Source: Aciditerrimonas ferrireducens
GTDB lineage: Bacteria > Actinomycetota > Acidimicrobiia > Acidimicrobiales > UBA8190
Length of the DNA: 64,000 nucleotides
Reading direction: 5' to 3'
Assembly: GCF_023130475.1 (NCBI RefSeq)
Contig: NZ_JAKHEX010000001.1
Coordinates: 186,001-250,000, forward strand
The position numbers and the translations under genes are program-made. Below are positions 36,057 to 42,857 of the stretch, piece after piece (the first letter of the stretch is position 1; each line of letters begins with the position of its first letter). The notes beneath the pieces are model-generated. The model was not told the origin of the DNA. It was given only the letters and a program-made list of their open reading frames with translations, and did no database searches.

Positions 36057-36578
36057 TCAGAGCAGCCGCTGGAGGACGCAGACGTCGAGCCAGCGGCCGA
36101 ACTTCCGCCCGACCTCCCGCTCGAGGCCCACCGGCTCGAACCCACAGCCCTGGTGGAGGGCGATGGACGCCTGGTTCGTGGCCTCGATCCGGGCCAGGAC
36201 CGTGTGGAACCCGTGCCGGGCTGCCTGGACCAGCAGCTCCGCGAGCAGCTGGCGCCCAAGGCCCTGGCCGCGAGCTTCGGCGTCCACGTAGACCGAGTCC
36301 TCGACGGTCGTGGCGTAGGCCGGCCGACGACGGTACGGGGAGACGCTGGCGAAGCCCACCACCCGACCGGCCACCTCGGCCACGACGGCCGGGTAGGCCC
36401 CGAGGTGGTCCTGGACCCAGCGCTCCTGCTCCTCGGGGGTCCGGGGCCGCAGGTCGAAGGTCGCGGTGGAGCCCAGGACCTCGGCGTTGTAGATCCGCCG
36501 GACCGACTCGGCGTCCGCTCGCCCGAGCGGACGAATCGTGGCCCGGGGCAGCGCGGGACGAGGGGGGCGGACGGCCAC
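36057..36578 (-). CDS. GNAT N-acetyltransferase, phosphinothricin/methionine-derivative type
   Basis: 173 residues. ATIRPLGRADAESVRRIYNA, the loop FDLRPRTPEEQERWV and SVYVDAEARGQGLGRQLLAE (acetyl-CoA pyrophosphate loop RGQGLG) match the Pat/MnaT group, which acetylates phosphinothricin or methionine sulfoximine. IEATNQASIALHQGCGFEPV is the usual C-terminal signature. The substrate is not proven. GTG 36578 is chosen because TAGCAT ends 6 bases upstream; an ATG 8 bases upstream is out of frame. Confidence 0.88.
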   Translation of the reverse strand: MAVRPPRPALPRATIRPLGRADAESVRRIYNAEVLGSTATFDLRPRTPEEQERWVQDHLGAYPAVVAEVAGRVVGFASVSPYRRRPAYATTVEDSVYVDAEARGQGLGRQLLAELLVQAARHGFHTVLARIEATNQASIALHQGCGFEPVGLEREVGRKFGRWLDVCVLQRLL

Positions 36579-36584
36579 GGACCC

Positions 36585-36590
36585 ATGCTA
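36585..36590 (-). promoter_or_regulatory. -10 box (TAGCAT), leaderless start for the GNAT gene
   Basis: TAGCAT on the minus strand, 6 bases before GTG 36578; the six spacer bases GGGTCC are the same as before the YajQ gene. Confidence 0.5.
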
Positions 36591-36661
36591 GGGCCCCTTC
36601 CCCGAGCCCGGTTGTCCAGTGCTCACGCTCCGTGGCCCGTGGAGCGGGTCCGTGGTCGAGT

Positions 36662-36683
36662 CGACGCAGGCTATGCTGCGTCG
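36662..36683. promoter_or_regulatory. 8-6-8 palindrome over a -10-like box upstream of tRNA-Thr
   Basis: CGACGCAG and CTGCGTCG are perfect inverted repeats separated by GCTATG; TATGCT at 36672-36677 would be a -10 inside it. It could be an operator for, or a structure in, the tRNA-rpmG transcript. Confidence 0.45.
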
Positions 36684-36726
36684 GCGTCACCGGCGGCCCC
36701 GGGCGGGGTCTGCCGGGCAGTTCGGC

Positions 36727-36802
36727 GCCCCCTTAGCTCAGTCGGCAGAGCACAGCCATGGTAAGGCTGGTGTCGTCGGTTCGATTCCGACAGGGGGCTC
36801 CA
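36727..36802 (+). tRNA. tRNA-Thr (anticodon GGT), CCA encoded
   Basis: Acceptor GCCCCCT pairs with AGGGGGC, discriminator T, encoded CCA at 36800-36802. Anticodon stem CAGCC/GGCTG with loop ATGGTAA gives GGT at 36760-36762. First gene of the tRNA-Thr, tRNA-Met, rpmG group. Confidence 0.96.
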
Positions 36803-36803
36803 A

Positions 36804-36880
36804 GGCGGCGTAGCTCAGTTGGTCAGAGCACACGGCTCATAATCGTGGGGTCGCGGGTTCGAGTCCCGCCGCCGCTACCA
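36804..36880 (+). tRNA. tRNA-Met (anticodon CAT, elongator type), CCA encoded
   Basis: Acceptor GGCGGCG pairs with CGCCGCT (first pair G-T), discriminator A, CCA at 36878-36880. Anticodon stem CACGG/TCGTG with loop CTCATAA gives CAT at 36838-36840. The stem lacks the three G-C pairs of an initiator. One base separates it from tRNA-Thr. Confidence 0.95.
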
Positions 36881-36920
36881 TCGGCCCCGGAGCGGCCGCC
36901 GACGCCCAAGGAGGAGGGTC

Positions 36921-37085
36921 ATGGCCAAGAACGAGAAGCGAGTCCAGGTGACCCTTGCCTGCGAGGTCTGCAAGCGGCGGAACTACATCACGACCAAGAA
37001 CCGGCAGAACGACCGGGAGCGGATCGAGCTCACGAAGTACTGCCGCTTCGACCGCCGGCACACCCTCCACCGGGAGACCCGCTGA
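36921..37085 (+). CDS. rpmG: Ribosomal protein L33
   Basis: 54 residues, part of the large subunit near the E site. [37 protein letters not shown] and [16 protein letters not shown] match L33. The first CxxC is intact, but in the second the last Cys is Asp (CRFD), so only three of the four zinc ligands remain. ATG 36921 follows AAGGAGGAGGG. It sits after tRNA-Thr and tRNA-Met as in other actinobacteria. Confidence 0.96.
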   Translation: MAKNEKRVQVTLACEVCKRRNYITTKNRQNDRERIELTKYCRFDRRHTLHRETR

Positions 37086-37132
37086 GGCCAGGGCGGTCCC
37101 GGCAGAGCGCCGAGGAGTCCGGGCTGGCCGGC

Positions 37133-37765
37133 GTGGTCCGGGCGGCCCGAGCCGGCGACGCCGGTGCCGTCGGGGCGTTGATCGCCGCCACCTACGGCGA
37201 GGTCCTCGGGGTCGCCCAGCGGATCCTCCAGGACCCCCACGACGCTGCCGACGCCGCCCAGGAAACCTACGTCCGGGCCATCCGTGGCCTGCGTCGTTTC
37301 CGGGGCGACGCCCAGGTCAGCACCTGGCTCTACCGGATCGCTGTCCGCTGCGCCCTGGATCTCCGCCGGGCCCAGGCCCGGCGGCGGGAGATCGGCTTGG
37401 ACCAGCTGACCGCCGACCAGCTGGCCGCCGAGCACGGGGCCCTGCGCAGCGCTGCGCCGGACCCGGCGGTCGCTCCCGAGCGGGCCGAGCAGCGGGCCGA
37501 GCTGGCCGCCGCCCTCCAGGGACTCCCCGACCGGCTCCGCTTGACGGTCCTGCTTCGAGATGTCGAAGGCTTCTCGACCGCCGAGACCGCCCAGTTCCTG
37601 GGCATCAGCGAGACCGCGGCCAAGGTCCGGCTCCATCGGGGCCGTCGGTTGCTCCGAGAACGGCTCTTCGGCGCTCAGGACCCACGACCGGCCGCCAGGG
37701 ACGCCCGGCGGCCCCGCTCCAGCGAGCGTCAGGCCCCAGGAGGGCCCCGTGCGGTGGCCGGCTGA
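37133..37765 (+). CDS. ECF RNA polymerase sigma factor
   Basis: 210 residues from GTG 37133. Region 2 is DAADAAQETYVRAIRGLRRF and STWLYRIAVRCALDLRR; region 4 is LPDRLRLTVLLRDVEGFSTA, ETAQFLGISETAAKVRLHRG. The end is a basic Arg/Pro tail. The start is uncertain: the frame is open upstream, GAGGAG lies 17 bases before this GTG, and rpmG ends at 37085. It overlaps the anti-sigma gene by 17 bases, so the pair is coupled. It sits between rpmG and tRNA-Trp, a place where mycobacteria have the hadABC genes. Confidence 0.88.
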   Translation: MVRAARAGDAGAVGALIAATYGEVLGVAQRILQDPHDAADAAQETYVRAIRGLRRFRGDAQVSTWLYRIAVRCALDLRRAQARRREIGLDQLTADQLAAEHGALRSAAPDPAVAPERAEQRAELAAALQGLPDRLRLTVLLRDVEGFSTAETAQFLGISETAAKVRLHRGRRLLRERLFGAQDPRPAARDARRPRSSERQAPGGPRAVAG

Positions 37766-38366
37766 ACCCAAGTCGTGGGGCCGCTGGCCCCTCGGAGGAG
37801 CACGGCGCCGAGCGGCGGGGTTCCCTGACGATGGCGCCATCGCCGACTGCGCCCGCGTGCTCGCCGCCCTCCCCGAGCTCGTCGAGCGGCTCCCGGGCGG
37901 CCGGCCGGCCGGTCCGATCGCCGAGAGGTCGACCGGGCAGCGGGGGGAGCCGAGCGGGGAGCCGCTGCTTCGCCACCTGGCGGGTTGTCCGGCGTGCCAA
38001 GAGGAGCTCGCTCGTTACCGCTGGCTCCGCCGGGGGCTGCGGGGCCTTCGCGTCGCGTGGGCCGGGGGCCCGAGCCCGTCGGGGTGGGTCGAACAGGTCG
38101 GGGCGATGGAGGCCCGGGTCCTGGCCGAGCTCCGCCGCCGAGCCGCCCGCACCAGACGGCGTCTCTTCGCTGCCGGTGCGTCCCTCAGCGTGGTGATCGC
38201 TGGCGCGGTGGTCGTGCGGCGGGGACCCGGGCTCGTGCGCCACCGGCGCCCTCCCGCCGAGCCCGCCGGCTGGCCCGACCTGCTAACCTCGCGCATCGGC
38301 CCCGTGCGGTCGGTCCCGGCGGGGCGGACGACGGCGACCGGGCTCAGGGCCGTCGAAGGGCAGTAG
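37749..38366 (+). CDS. Zinc-binding-type anti-sigma factor, membrane-anchored
   Basis: 205 residues. The cytoplasmic part carries LLRHLAGCPACQEELARYRW, an HxxxCxxC anti-sigma zinc motif (about residues 75-83), then helices (RVLAELRRRAARTRRRLF) and one membrane helix (FAAGASLSVVIAGAVVV, about 145-161), with some 45 residues outside. It should hold the upstream ECF factor at the membrane. GTG 37749 is preceded by AGGAGGGCCCC. Its TAG stop at 38364-38366 is inside the tRNA-Trp gene, so the last ten bases are shared. Confidence 0.85.
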   Translation: MRWPAEPKSWGRWPLGGARRRAAGFPDDGAIADCARVLAALPELVERLPGGRPAGPIAERSTGQRGEPSGEPLLRHLAGCPACQEELARYRWLRRGLRGLRVAWAGGPSPSGWVEQVGAMEARVLAELRRRAARTRRRLFAAGASLSVVIAGAVVVRRGPGLVRHRRPPAEPAGWPDLLTSRIGPVRSVPAGRTTATGLRAVEGQ

Positions 38367-38432
38367 CTCAAGTGGTAGAGCACCGGTCTCCAAAACCGGC
38401 GGTTGGGGGTTCGAGTCCCTCCTGCCCTGCCA
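38357..38432 (+). tRNA. tRNA-Trp (anticodon CCA), CCA end encoded
   Basis: Acceptor AGGGCAG pairs with CTGCCCT, discriminator G, CCA at 38430-38432. Anticodon stem CCGGT/ACCGG with loop CTCCAAA gives CCA. It precedes secE as in other actinobacteria. The upstream anti-sigma frame runs into its first ten bases. Confidence 0.96.
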
Positions 38433-38475
38433 GGACCGGGCCCGAGCGTCGCCGGAGACGAGAACGAAGAGAGCC

Positions 38476-38790
38476 GTGAGCCGTCAGAGCAACCCCACCA
38501 GTGGAGCGTCCGAGACCCTCGAGGAGGGTCCGGTCGTCTCCGTGGCTGCCGGACAGCGAGCCGCCGTCCGGGGCGAGGTCGACCACCCCGAAGGGCTTTC
38601 GCTGCCTGCTCGGGTCGCCGAGTTCGGTCGGGAGATCCGCGCCGAGCTCCGCCAGGTGGCCTGGCCCAGTCGTTCCGAAGTGGTGAACTCTGCCACGGTC
38701 GTCATCGTGACCCTCGTCGTGCTGGTGGCAGCCATCTTCGGCCTGAACTGGCTGTTCTCCCACGCCGTGACCTTCCTGCTCGGAGCATGA
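38476..38790 (+). CDS. secE: Preprotein translocase subunit SecE
   Basis: 104 residues. A hydrophilic N-terminal extension (1-45) leads to the conserved [20 protein letters not shown] amphipathic segment and a single membrane helix ([20 protein letters not shown]). SecE clamps SecY in the Sec channel. GTG 38476 follows GAAGAGAG. The stop overlaps nusG as ATGA. Confidence 0.96.
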   Translation: MSRQSNPTSGASETLEEGPVVSVAAGQRAAVRGEVDHPEGLSLPARVAEFGREIRAELRQVAWPSRSEVVNSATVVIVTLVVLVAAIFGLNWLFSHAVTFLLGA

Positions 38791-39527
38791 TGGGCGACGA
38801 CCTGGACCTGAGCACCGGTGGGGCCGACGCCTGGGCCCTCGTGGACCAGGTCACCGACCCGGCCTTGGCCCCCGCCGACGACCAGGGGGCCGATTCGGGC
38901 GCCTTCGAGGGCGCCGAGGTGGAGGACCTCGAAGGGCTGGAGGAGTTGGAGGAGGCGCCTCCCCAGGAGAGCCCCTACGACCGGCCCGGCCGGTGGTACG
39001 TCATCCACAGCTACGCCGGCTACGAGAACAAGGTGAAGTCCAACCTCGAGAGCCGGATCGTCTCCATGAACATGGAGGACCGCATCTTCGAGGTCGTGGT
39101 GCCGGTCGAGGACGTCGTGGAGTTCAAGAACGGCCGCAAGGTCGTCGTCCAGAAGAAGGTCTTCCCCGGCTACCTCCTGGTCCGCTGCCACCTCGACGAC
39201 GACTCCTGGGCGGTCATCCGCAACACCCCTGGCGTCACCGGGTTCGTCGGTCCGGGCACCAAGCCCACGCCGCTCTCCCGTCGGGAGGTCGAGAGCATCC
39301 TGCAGGTCCCAGCGGCCGGAACGGCCAGCGAGGCGCCCAAGCGGAGCAAGCCGCGCCTGGCCTTCGAGGTGGGCGAGTCCGTCCGGGTCCGAGAGGGACC
39401 GTTCGCCGACTTCTCGGGGCAGATCGCCGAGATCAACGAGGACCAGCTCAAACTGAAGGTCCTCGTCAACATCTTCGGCCGGGAGACCCCGGTCGAGTTG
39501 GAGTTCAGCCAGGTCGCCAAGCTCTGA
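38787..39527 (+). CDS. nusG: Transcription termination/antitermination factor NusG
   Basis: 246 residues. An acidic N-terminal extension of about 65 residues, common in actinobacteria, precedes the NGN domain ([45 protein letters not shown]) and the C-terminal KOW domain ([20 protein letters not shown]). It binds RNA polymerase and couples it to Rho or the ribosome. The start is the first of two in-frame ATGs at 38787/38790, overlapping the secE stop. Confidence 0.96.
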   Translation: MMGDDLDLSTGGADAWALVDQVTDPALAPADDQGADSGAFEGAEVEDLEGLEELEEAPPQESPYDRPGRWYVIHSYAGYENKVKSNLESRIVSMNMEDRIFEVVVPVEDVVEFKNGRKVVVQKKVFPGYLLVRCHLDDDSWAVIRNTPGVTGFVGPGTKPTPLSRREVESILQVPAAGTASEAPKRSKPRLAFEVGESVRVREGPFADFSGQIAEINEDQLKLKVLVNIFGRETPVELEFSQVAKL

Positions 39528-39590
39528 CCCCGGCCCCCTGGGGGTCGAGGACGAGCGCGCTGGGAGAGGATCGGGAGAGGAGCACCAAGG

Positions 39591-40022
39591 GTGGCACCGA
39601 AGAAAAAGGTCGTGGCCGTCGTGAAGATCCAGTTGCCCGCGGGCGGGGCGACCCCAGCCCCGCCGGTCGGCACCGCCCTCGGTCCCCACGGCGTCCAGAC
39701 CATGGAGTTCTGCAAGCAGTACAACGCGGCGACCGAGGCCCAAAAGGGCACCATCGTGCCCGTCGAGATCACCATCTACGAGGACCGCAGCTTCACCTTC
39801 CAGCTCAAGACCCCCCCGACCCCCGTCCTCATCCGCCAGGCGGCCGGGCTGGAGAAGGGCTCGGCCACCACCGGCCGCAGCCAGGCCGGCAGCTTGACGC
39901 TCGAGCAGGTCCGGGAGATCGCCAAGGTGAAGCTGCCAGACCTCAACACCGAGGATCTCGAAGCCGCCGCCAAGCAGGTGGCCGGCACCGCCCGATCCAT
40001 GGGTGTCGCCGTCGTCGGCTGA
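39591..40022 (+). CDS. rplK: Ribosomal protein L11
   Basis: 143 residues, GTPase-associated centre protein. [40 protein letters not shown] and [20 protein letters not shown] are diagnostic, including the Pro-rich hinge region. GTG 39591 follows GAGAGGAGCACCAAGG. It lies 63 bases after nusG and before rplA, the usual order. Confidence 0.97.
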   Translation: MAPKKKVVAVVKIQLPAGGATPAPPVGTALGPHGVQTMEFCKQYNAATEAQKGTIVPVEITIYEDRSFTFQLKTPPTPVLIRQAAGLEKGSATTGRSQAGSLTLEQVREIAKVKLPDLNTEDLEAAAKQVAGTARSMGVAVVG

Positions 40023-40125
40023 GTCGGGGCCGACCAGGGGCTTGCAACAGCAGAGAGGAGGCGGTCCCTTCGGGCCGCAGACCGGGCGGCCAGGGCCGCT
40101 CGCCAGGAGCGTGGAGGACCGGGAC

Positions 40126-40842
40126 GTGCACAGAGGCAAGAGGTATCGGCAAGCGGCTGAGCGCTTCGACCGCAACGCGCTCTACCCCCCGGGCGACGCC
40201 ATCGACCTGGTGAAGGCCCTGGCTGCCGCTCGTTTCGACGAGACCGTCGAGCTGGCAGTCCGCCTGGGGGTCGACCCCCGCAAGCAGGACCAAGTGGTCC
40301 GGGGCACTGTCAGCCTCCCTGCCGGGACCGGCCGGGAGACTCGAGTCGCGGTCTTCGCCGCTGGCGAGGCGGCTGCCGAGGCCCGCGAGGCCGGGGCGGA
40401 CGTGGTCGGGGCCGACGACCTGGTGGCCCGGGTCGAAGGGGGCTTCTTGGACTTCGACGTGGCCATCGCCACCCCGGACCTCATGGCCCAGGTCGGCCGC
40501 CTGGGCCGCATCCTTGGTCCCCGGGGCCTCATGCCCAACCCCCGCACCGGCACCGTGACCACCGACGTCGGCCGGGCCGTGCGGGAGTTCAAGGCCGGCC
40601 GGGTCGAGTACCGGACCGACAAGGTCGGCAACGTCCACGTGCCCATCGGCAAGATCTCCTTCGAGCGGGAGCAGCTCCTGGAGAACTTCCACGCCGTCAT
40701 CGAGGAGCTGGTCCGAGCCAAGCCGGCCTCGGCGAAGGGCCGCTACCTCCGGGCCGTCACCGTTGCCTCCACCATGGGCCCCGGGGTCCGGGTCGACCCG
40801 GCCAAGGCTCGCGAGGCCCTCGAGCTGGCGGCCACCGCCTAG
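40126..40842 (+). CDS. rplA: Ribosomal protein L1
   Basis: 238 residues, L1 stalk protein and, in many bacteria, repressor of its own operon. [60 protein letters not shown] and MGPGVRVDP match. GTG 40126 is chosen for GGAGG eight bases before it; GTG 40111 lacks useful spacing. The KSL signature Cys is absent as usual. Confidence 0.97.
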   Translation: MHRGKRYRQAAERFDRNALYPPGDAIDLVKALAAARFDETVELAVRLGVDPRKQDQVVRGTVSLPAGTGRETRVAVFAAGEAAAEAREAGADVVGADDLVARVEGGFLDFDVAIATPDLMAQVGRLGRILGPRGLMPNPRTGTVTTDVGRAVREFKAGRVEYRTDKVGNVHVPIGKISFEREQLLENFHAVIEELVRAKPASAKGRYLRAVTVASTMGPGVRVDPAKAREALELAATA

Positions 40843-41072
40843 GTCTCGCCGCCAGCGGGCATGCGCTAGCATGCCTGGGCTGCACTCCGCAGCACCGCAG
40901 CAACGACCAGCGCCGCTGCCGAAGACCCCTGGCTGTGCCAACGGCACCGAAGACCCACCACCGTGGGGGCCGGGCGAGGGAGCGACTTTGCAGCCTGCTT
41001 CGCTCGGGCTTCGAAGGCGGCGCCTGCCCGTCGACGGGCAGCGCAGCAGGATCCCGAGGAGGCAGGAGCGAC
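40843..41072 (+). promoter_or_regulatory. Leader of the rplJ-rplL transcript
   Basis: 230 bases without a convincing gene. GCATGCGCTAGCATGC at 40859-40874 is a double palindrome that contains a TAGCAT -10-like box (40867-40872), so an internal promoter is possible. Several GC-rich stems before the GAGGAGGCAGGAG site could form the L10-binding leader known from other bacteria; I cannot fold it to a confident match. Confidence 0.35.
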
Positions 41073-41663
41073 GTGCTCGAGCAACCCAGGCCCGAGAAGG
41101 TGGCGGTCGTCGAAGAGGTCCGGCAACGACTGGACCAGGCCGACGCCGCCATCCTCACCGAATACCGGGGCCTCACCGTGGCCGAGTTGGCCCAGCTCCG
41201 GCGATCGTTGGCGCCGGTCGGCGGCGACTACAAGGTCTTCAAGAACACCCTGGTCCGCCTGGCCGTGACCGGCCGCCCCGAGGAGCCGATCAGCGAGCTC
41301 CTCAAGGGCCCCACCGCCCTGGCCTTCGTTCGGGGGGACGTCGCGGCCGTCGCCAAGGCCCTCCGGGACTTCGCCCGAGCCAACCCGGCGCTGGTCATCA
41401 AAGGCGGCCTCGTCGACGGCCGGCTCCTCTCGGCCCCCGAGCTCTCCTCCCTGGCCGACCTCCCGCCCCGCGACGTCCTCCTGGCCCAGCTCGCCGGGGC
41501 CCTGGCGGCACCGCTGCGTCAGCTGGCCGGCCTGCTCGAGGCCCTGCCCCGCAACCTCGCCTACGGCCTCAAGGCCCTCCTCGATCAGCAGGGTGGGGCG
41601 CCCGCCGAGCCCGCCGAGGCAGCCGGGCCCGCCGAGCCGGCCGACGAGGCCCCGACGGCCTGA
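41073..41663 (+). CDS. rplJ: Ribosomal protein L10
   Basis: 196 residues. PEKVAVVEEVRQRLDQADAA, TEYRGLTVAELAQLRRSLAP and YKVFKNTLVRLAV are the rRNA-binding part; the helical C-terminus (about 135-172) binds L7/L12 dimers. A Pro/Ala/Glu tail of about 25 residues follows. GTG 41073 has GAGGAGGCAGGAG upstream. Confidence 0.96.
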   Translation: MLEQPRPEKVAVVEEVRQRLDQADAAILTEYRGLTVAELAQLRRSLAPVGGDYKVFKNTLVRLAVTGRPEEPISELLKGPTALAFVRGDVAAVAKALRDFARANPALVIKGGLVDGRLLSAPELSSLADLPPRDVLLAQLAGALAAPLRQLAGLLEALPRNLAYGLKALLDQQGGAPAEPAEAAGPAEPADEAPTA

Positions 41664-41747
41664 CCACGCCGGCTGGGTTGCTGCCCGGGCGGCGACCCAG
41701 CCCTTCGACCCCCGACCGTGACCAACCGCACGAAGGAGCAAGCATCG

Positions 41748-42140
41748 ATGGCACTGACGAAGGAAGAGATCCTCGACGGCATCGCCTCCCTGACGGTCCT
41801 GGAGCTCGCCGAGCTCCTCAAGGCCTTCGAGGAGCGCTTCGGGGTCACCGCCGCCGCCCCCGTGGCAGTGGCCGCCGCGCCCGTGGCCGCCGGTGGTGGG
41901 GAGGCCGCTGCTGCCGAAGAGGACGAGAAGAGCGAGTTCGACGTCATCCTGGCCTCGGCCGGCGACAAGAAGATCCAGGTCATCAAGGAGGTCCGGGCCC
42001 TCACCAGCCTGGGGCTCAAGGAGGCCAAGGACCTCGTCGACGGGGCGCCCAAGCCGGTCCTCGAGCGGGTCTCCAAGGAGGAGGCCGAGAAGGCCAAGGC
42101 GCAGCTGGAAGAGGCTGGCGCCACCGTCGAGATCAAGTAG
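41748..42140 (+). CDS. rplL: Ribosomal protein L7/L12
   Basis: 130 residues, stalk protein that recruits translation GTPases. N-terminal dimer domain ([20 protein letters not shown]), an Ala/Pro-rich hinge (about 40-60), and the C-terminal domain [42 protein letters not shown] 41748 follows GAAGGAGCAAGC. A strong hairpin comes 66 bases after the stop. Confidence 0.97.
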   Translation: MALTKEEILDGIASLTVLELAELLKAFEERFGVTAAAPVAVAAAPVAAGGGEAAAAEEDEKSEFDVILASAGDKKIQVIKEVRALTSLGLKEAKDLVDGAPKPVLERVSKEEAEKAKAQLEEAGATVEIK

Positions 42141-42206
42141 CCCACCGTCGAGCCCACGGAGCCGGGCGCGGGGTCTCCGACCCCAGCGACCCGAGCGGGG
42201 CGTCTG

Positions 42207-42243
42207 GAGCTGGGCTCGGCGCGTTGGTCGCCGGGCCCAGCTC
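42207..42243 (+). terminator. Strong hairpin after rplL
   Basis: GAGCTGGGC (42207-42215) pairs with GCCCAGCTC (42235-42243); after one mismatch CGGCG pairs with CGCCG; loop of 7. It can terminate or attenuate transcription between the L7/L12 genes and rpoB. No T-run. Confidence 0.6.
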
Positions 42244-42506
42244 CGCGACCGGTGCCAACGGGAAAAAGGAAGAAGGAGTCTTCCGGCTGGGCCACCGGCG
42301 CTGGTCCGGCCGGCGCGGCAGCGTCGGGTGGTGCCGGGGCGGTGTGGGCCCGAACGCCTCAGCGAGGGGCGGACGACTCCAAAACACAACATGTCACACA
42401 AACTCCACAACGGCGGCGCGCTGATCCTCGAGTGCGGGCCCGCGCGGAGCTGGCCGATCGCCGGCGGGGGCACGCGACCCGCGAGGGCGATCAGCCGAAG
42501 AAGTGC

Positions 42507-42535
42507 TTGACGACGGGCCAGCGGGTCCGTACCCT
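42507..42535 (+). promoter_or_regulatory. rpoB upstream promoter, TTGACG-17-TACCCT
   Basis: A near-consensus -35 TTGACG, 17-base spacer, and TACCCT, the same -10 sequence as before the gene at 6088. Confidence 0.65.
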
Positions 42536-42555
42536 GACCGTGGTCGACTGCCGGT

Positions 42556-42584
42556 TTGCAGTCGGCGGCGTCAGCGCGTAAACT
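42556..42584 (+). promoter_or_regulatory. rpoB second promoter, TTGCAG-17-TAAACT, with hairpin over the -35
   Basis: TTGCAG at 42556-42561, 17 bases, TAAACT at 42579-42584. The -35 lies within a perfect inverted repeat CGACTGC/GCAGTCG (42545-42564, loop 6), which could be an operator. Transcription would start near 42591 and leave a leader of about 265 bases. Confidence 0.6.
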
Positions 42585-42857
42585 GAGGGAGCCGTGTCCC
42601 TCGTCGCGCTCTCCCTCTCTCTCGTGCTTGCATGACGCGACTCTCGCTCGCGTCAAACCGCTGTCGAACCGTCACGCCTGGTGCTCTCCCGTTGCTGGGG
42701 GCCAGTCAGGGCGTGGTGGCGGTCCGTGCCGGGCGCGATCTGACTGGCAGGGGTGAGGAGCGCTCACGTCAGTGTGCCCGCCGGAGGGATCCGGCCGCGC
42801 CGACGAGGGGGTGGCGGTCCCACACATGCCGTTCCGCTGACAGGGAGGAGTAGGCCC

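Larger units (their letters stand above)
42141..42857 (+). other. 717-base gap before rpoB with hairpins and tandem promoters
   Basis: No convincing gene. From left to right: a strong hairpin (42207-42243), a purine-rich run near 42260-42280, an A/C-rich patch near 42378-42410, a promoter (42507-42535), a second promoter overlapping a small hairpin (42545-42584), a CT-rich stretch, a perfect 7-base hairpin TGACGCG/CGCGTCA (42633-42655), and the rpoB ribosome site GGGAGGAG. Confidence 0.7.
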
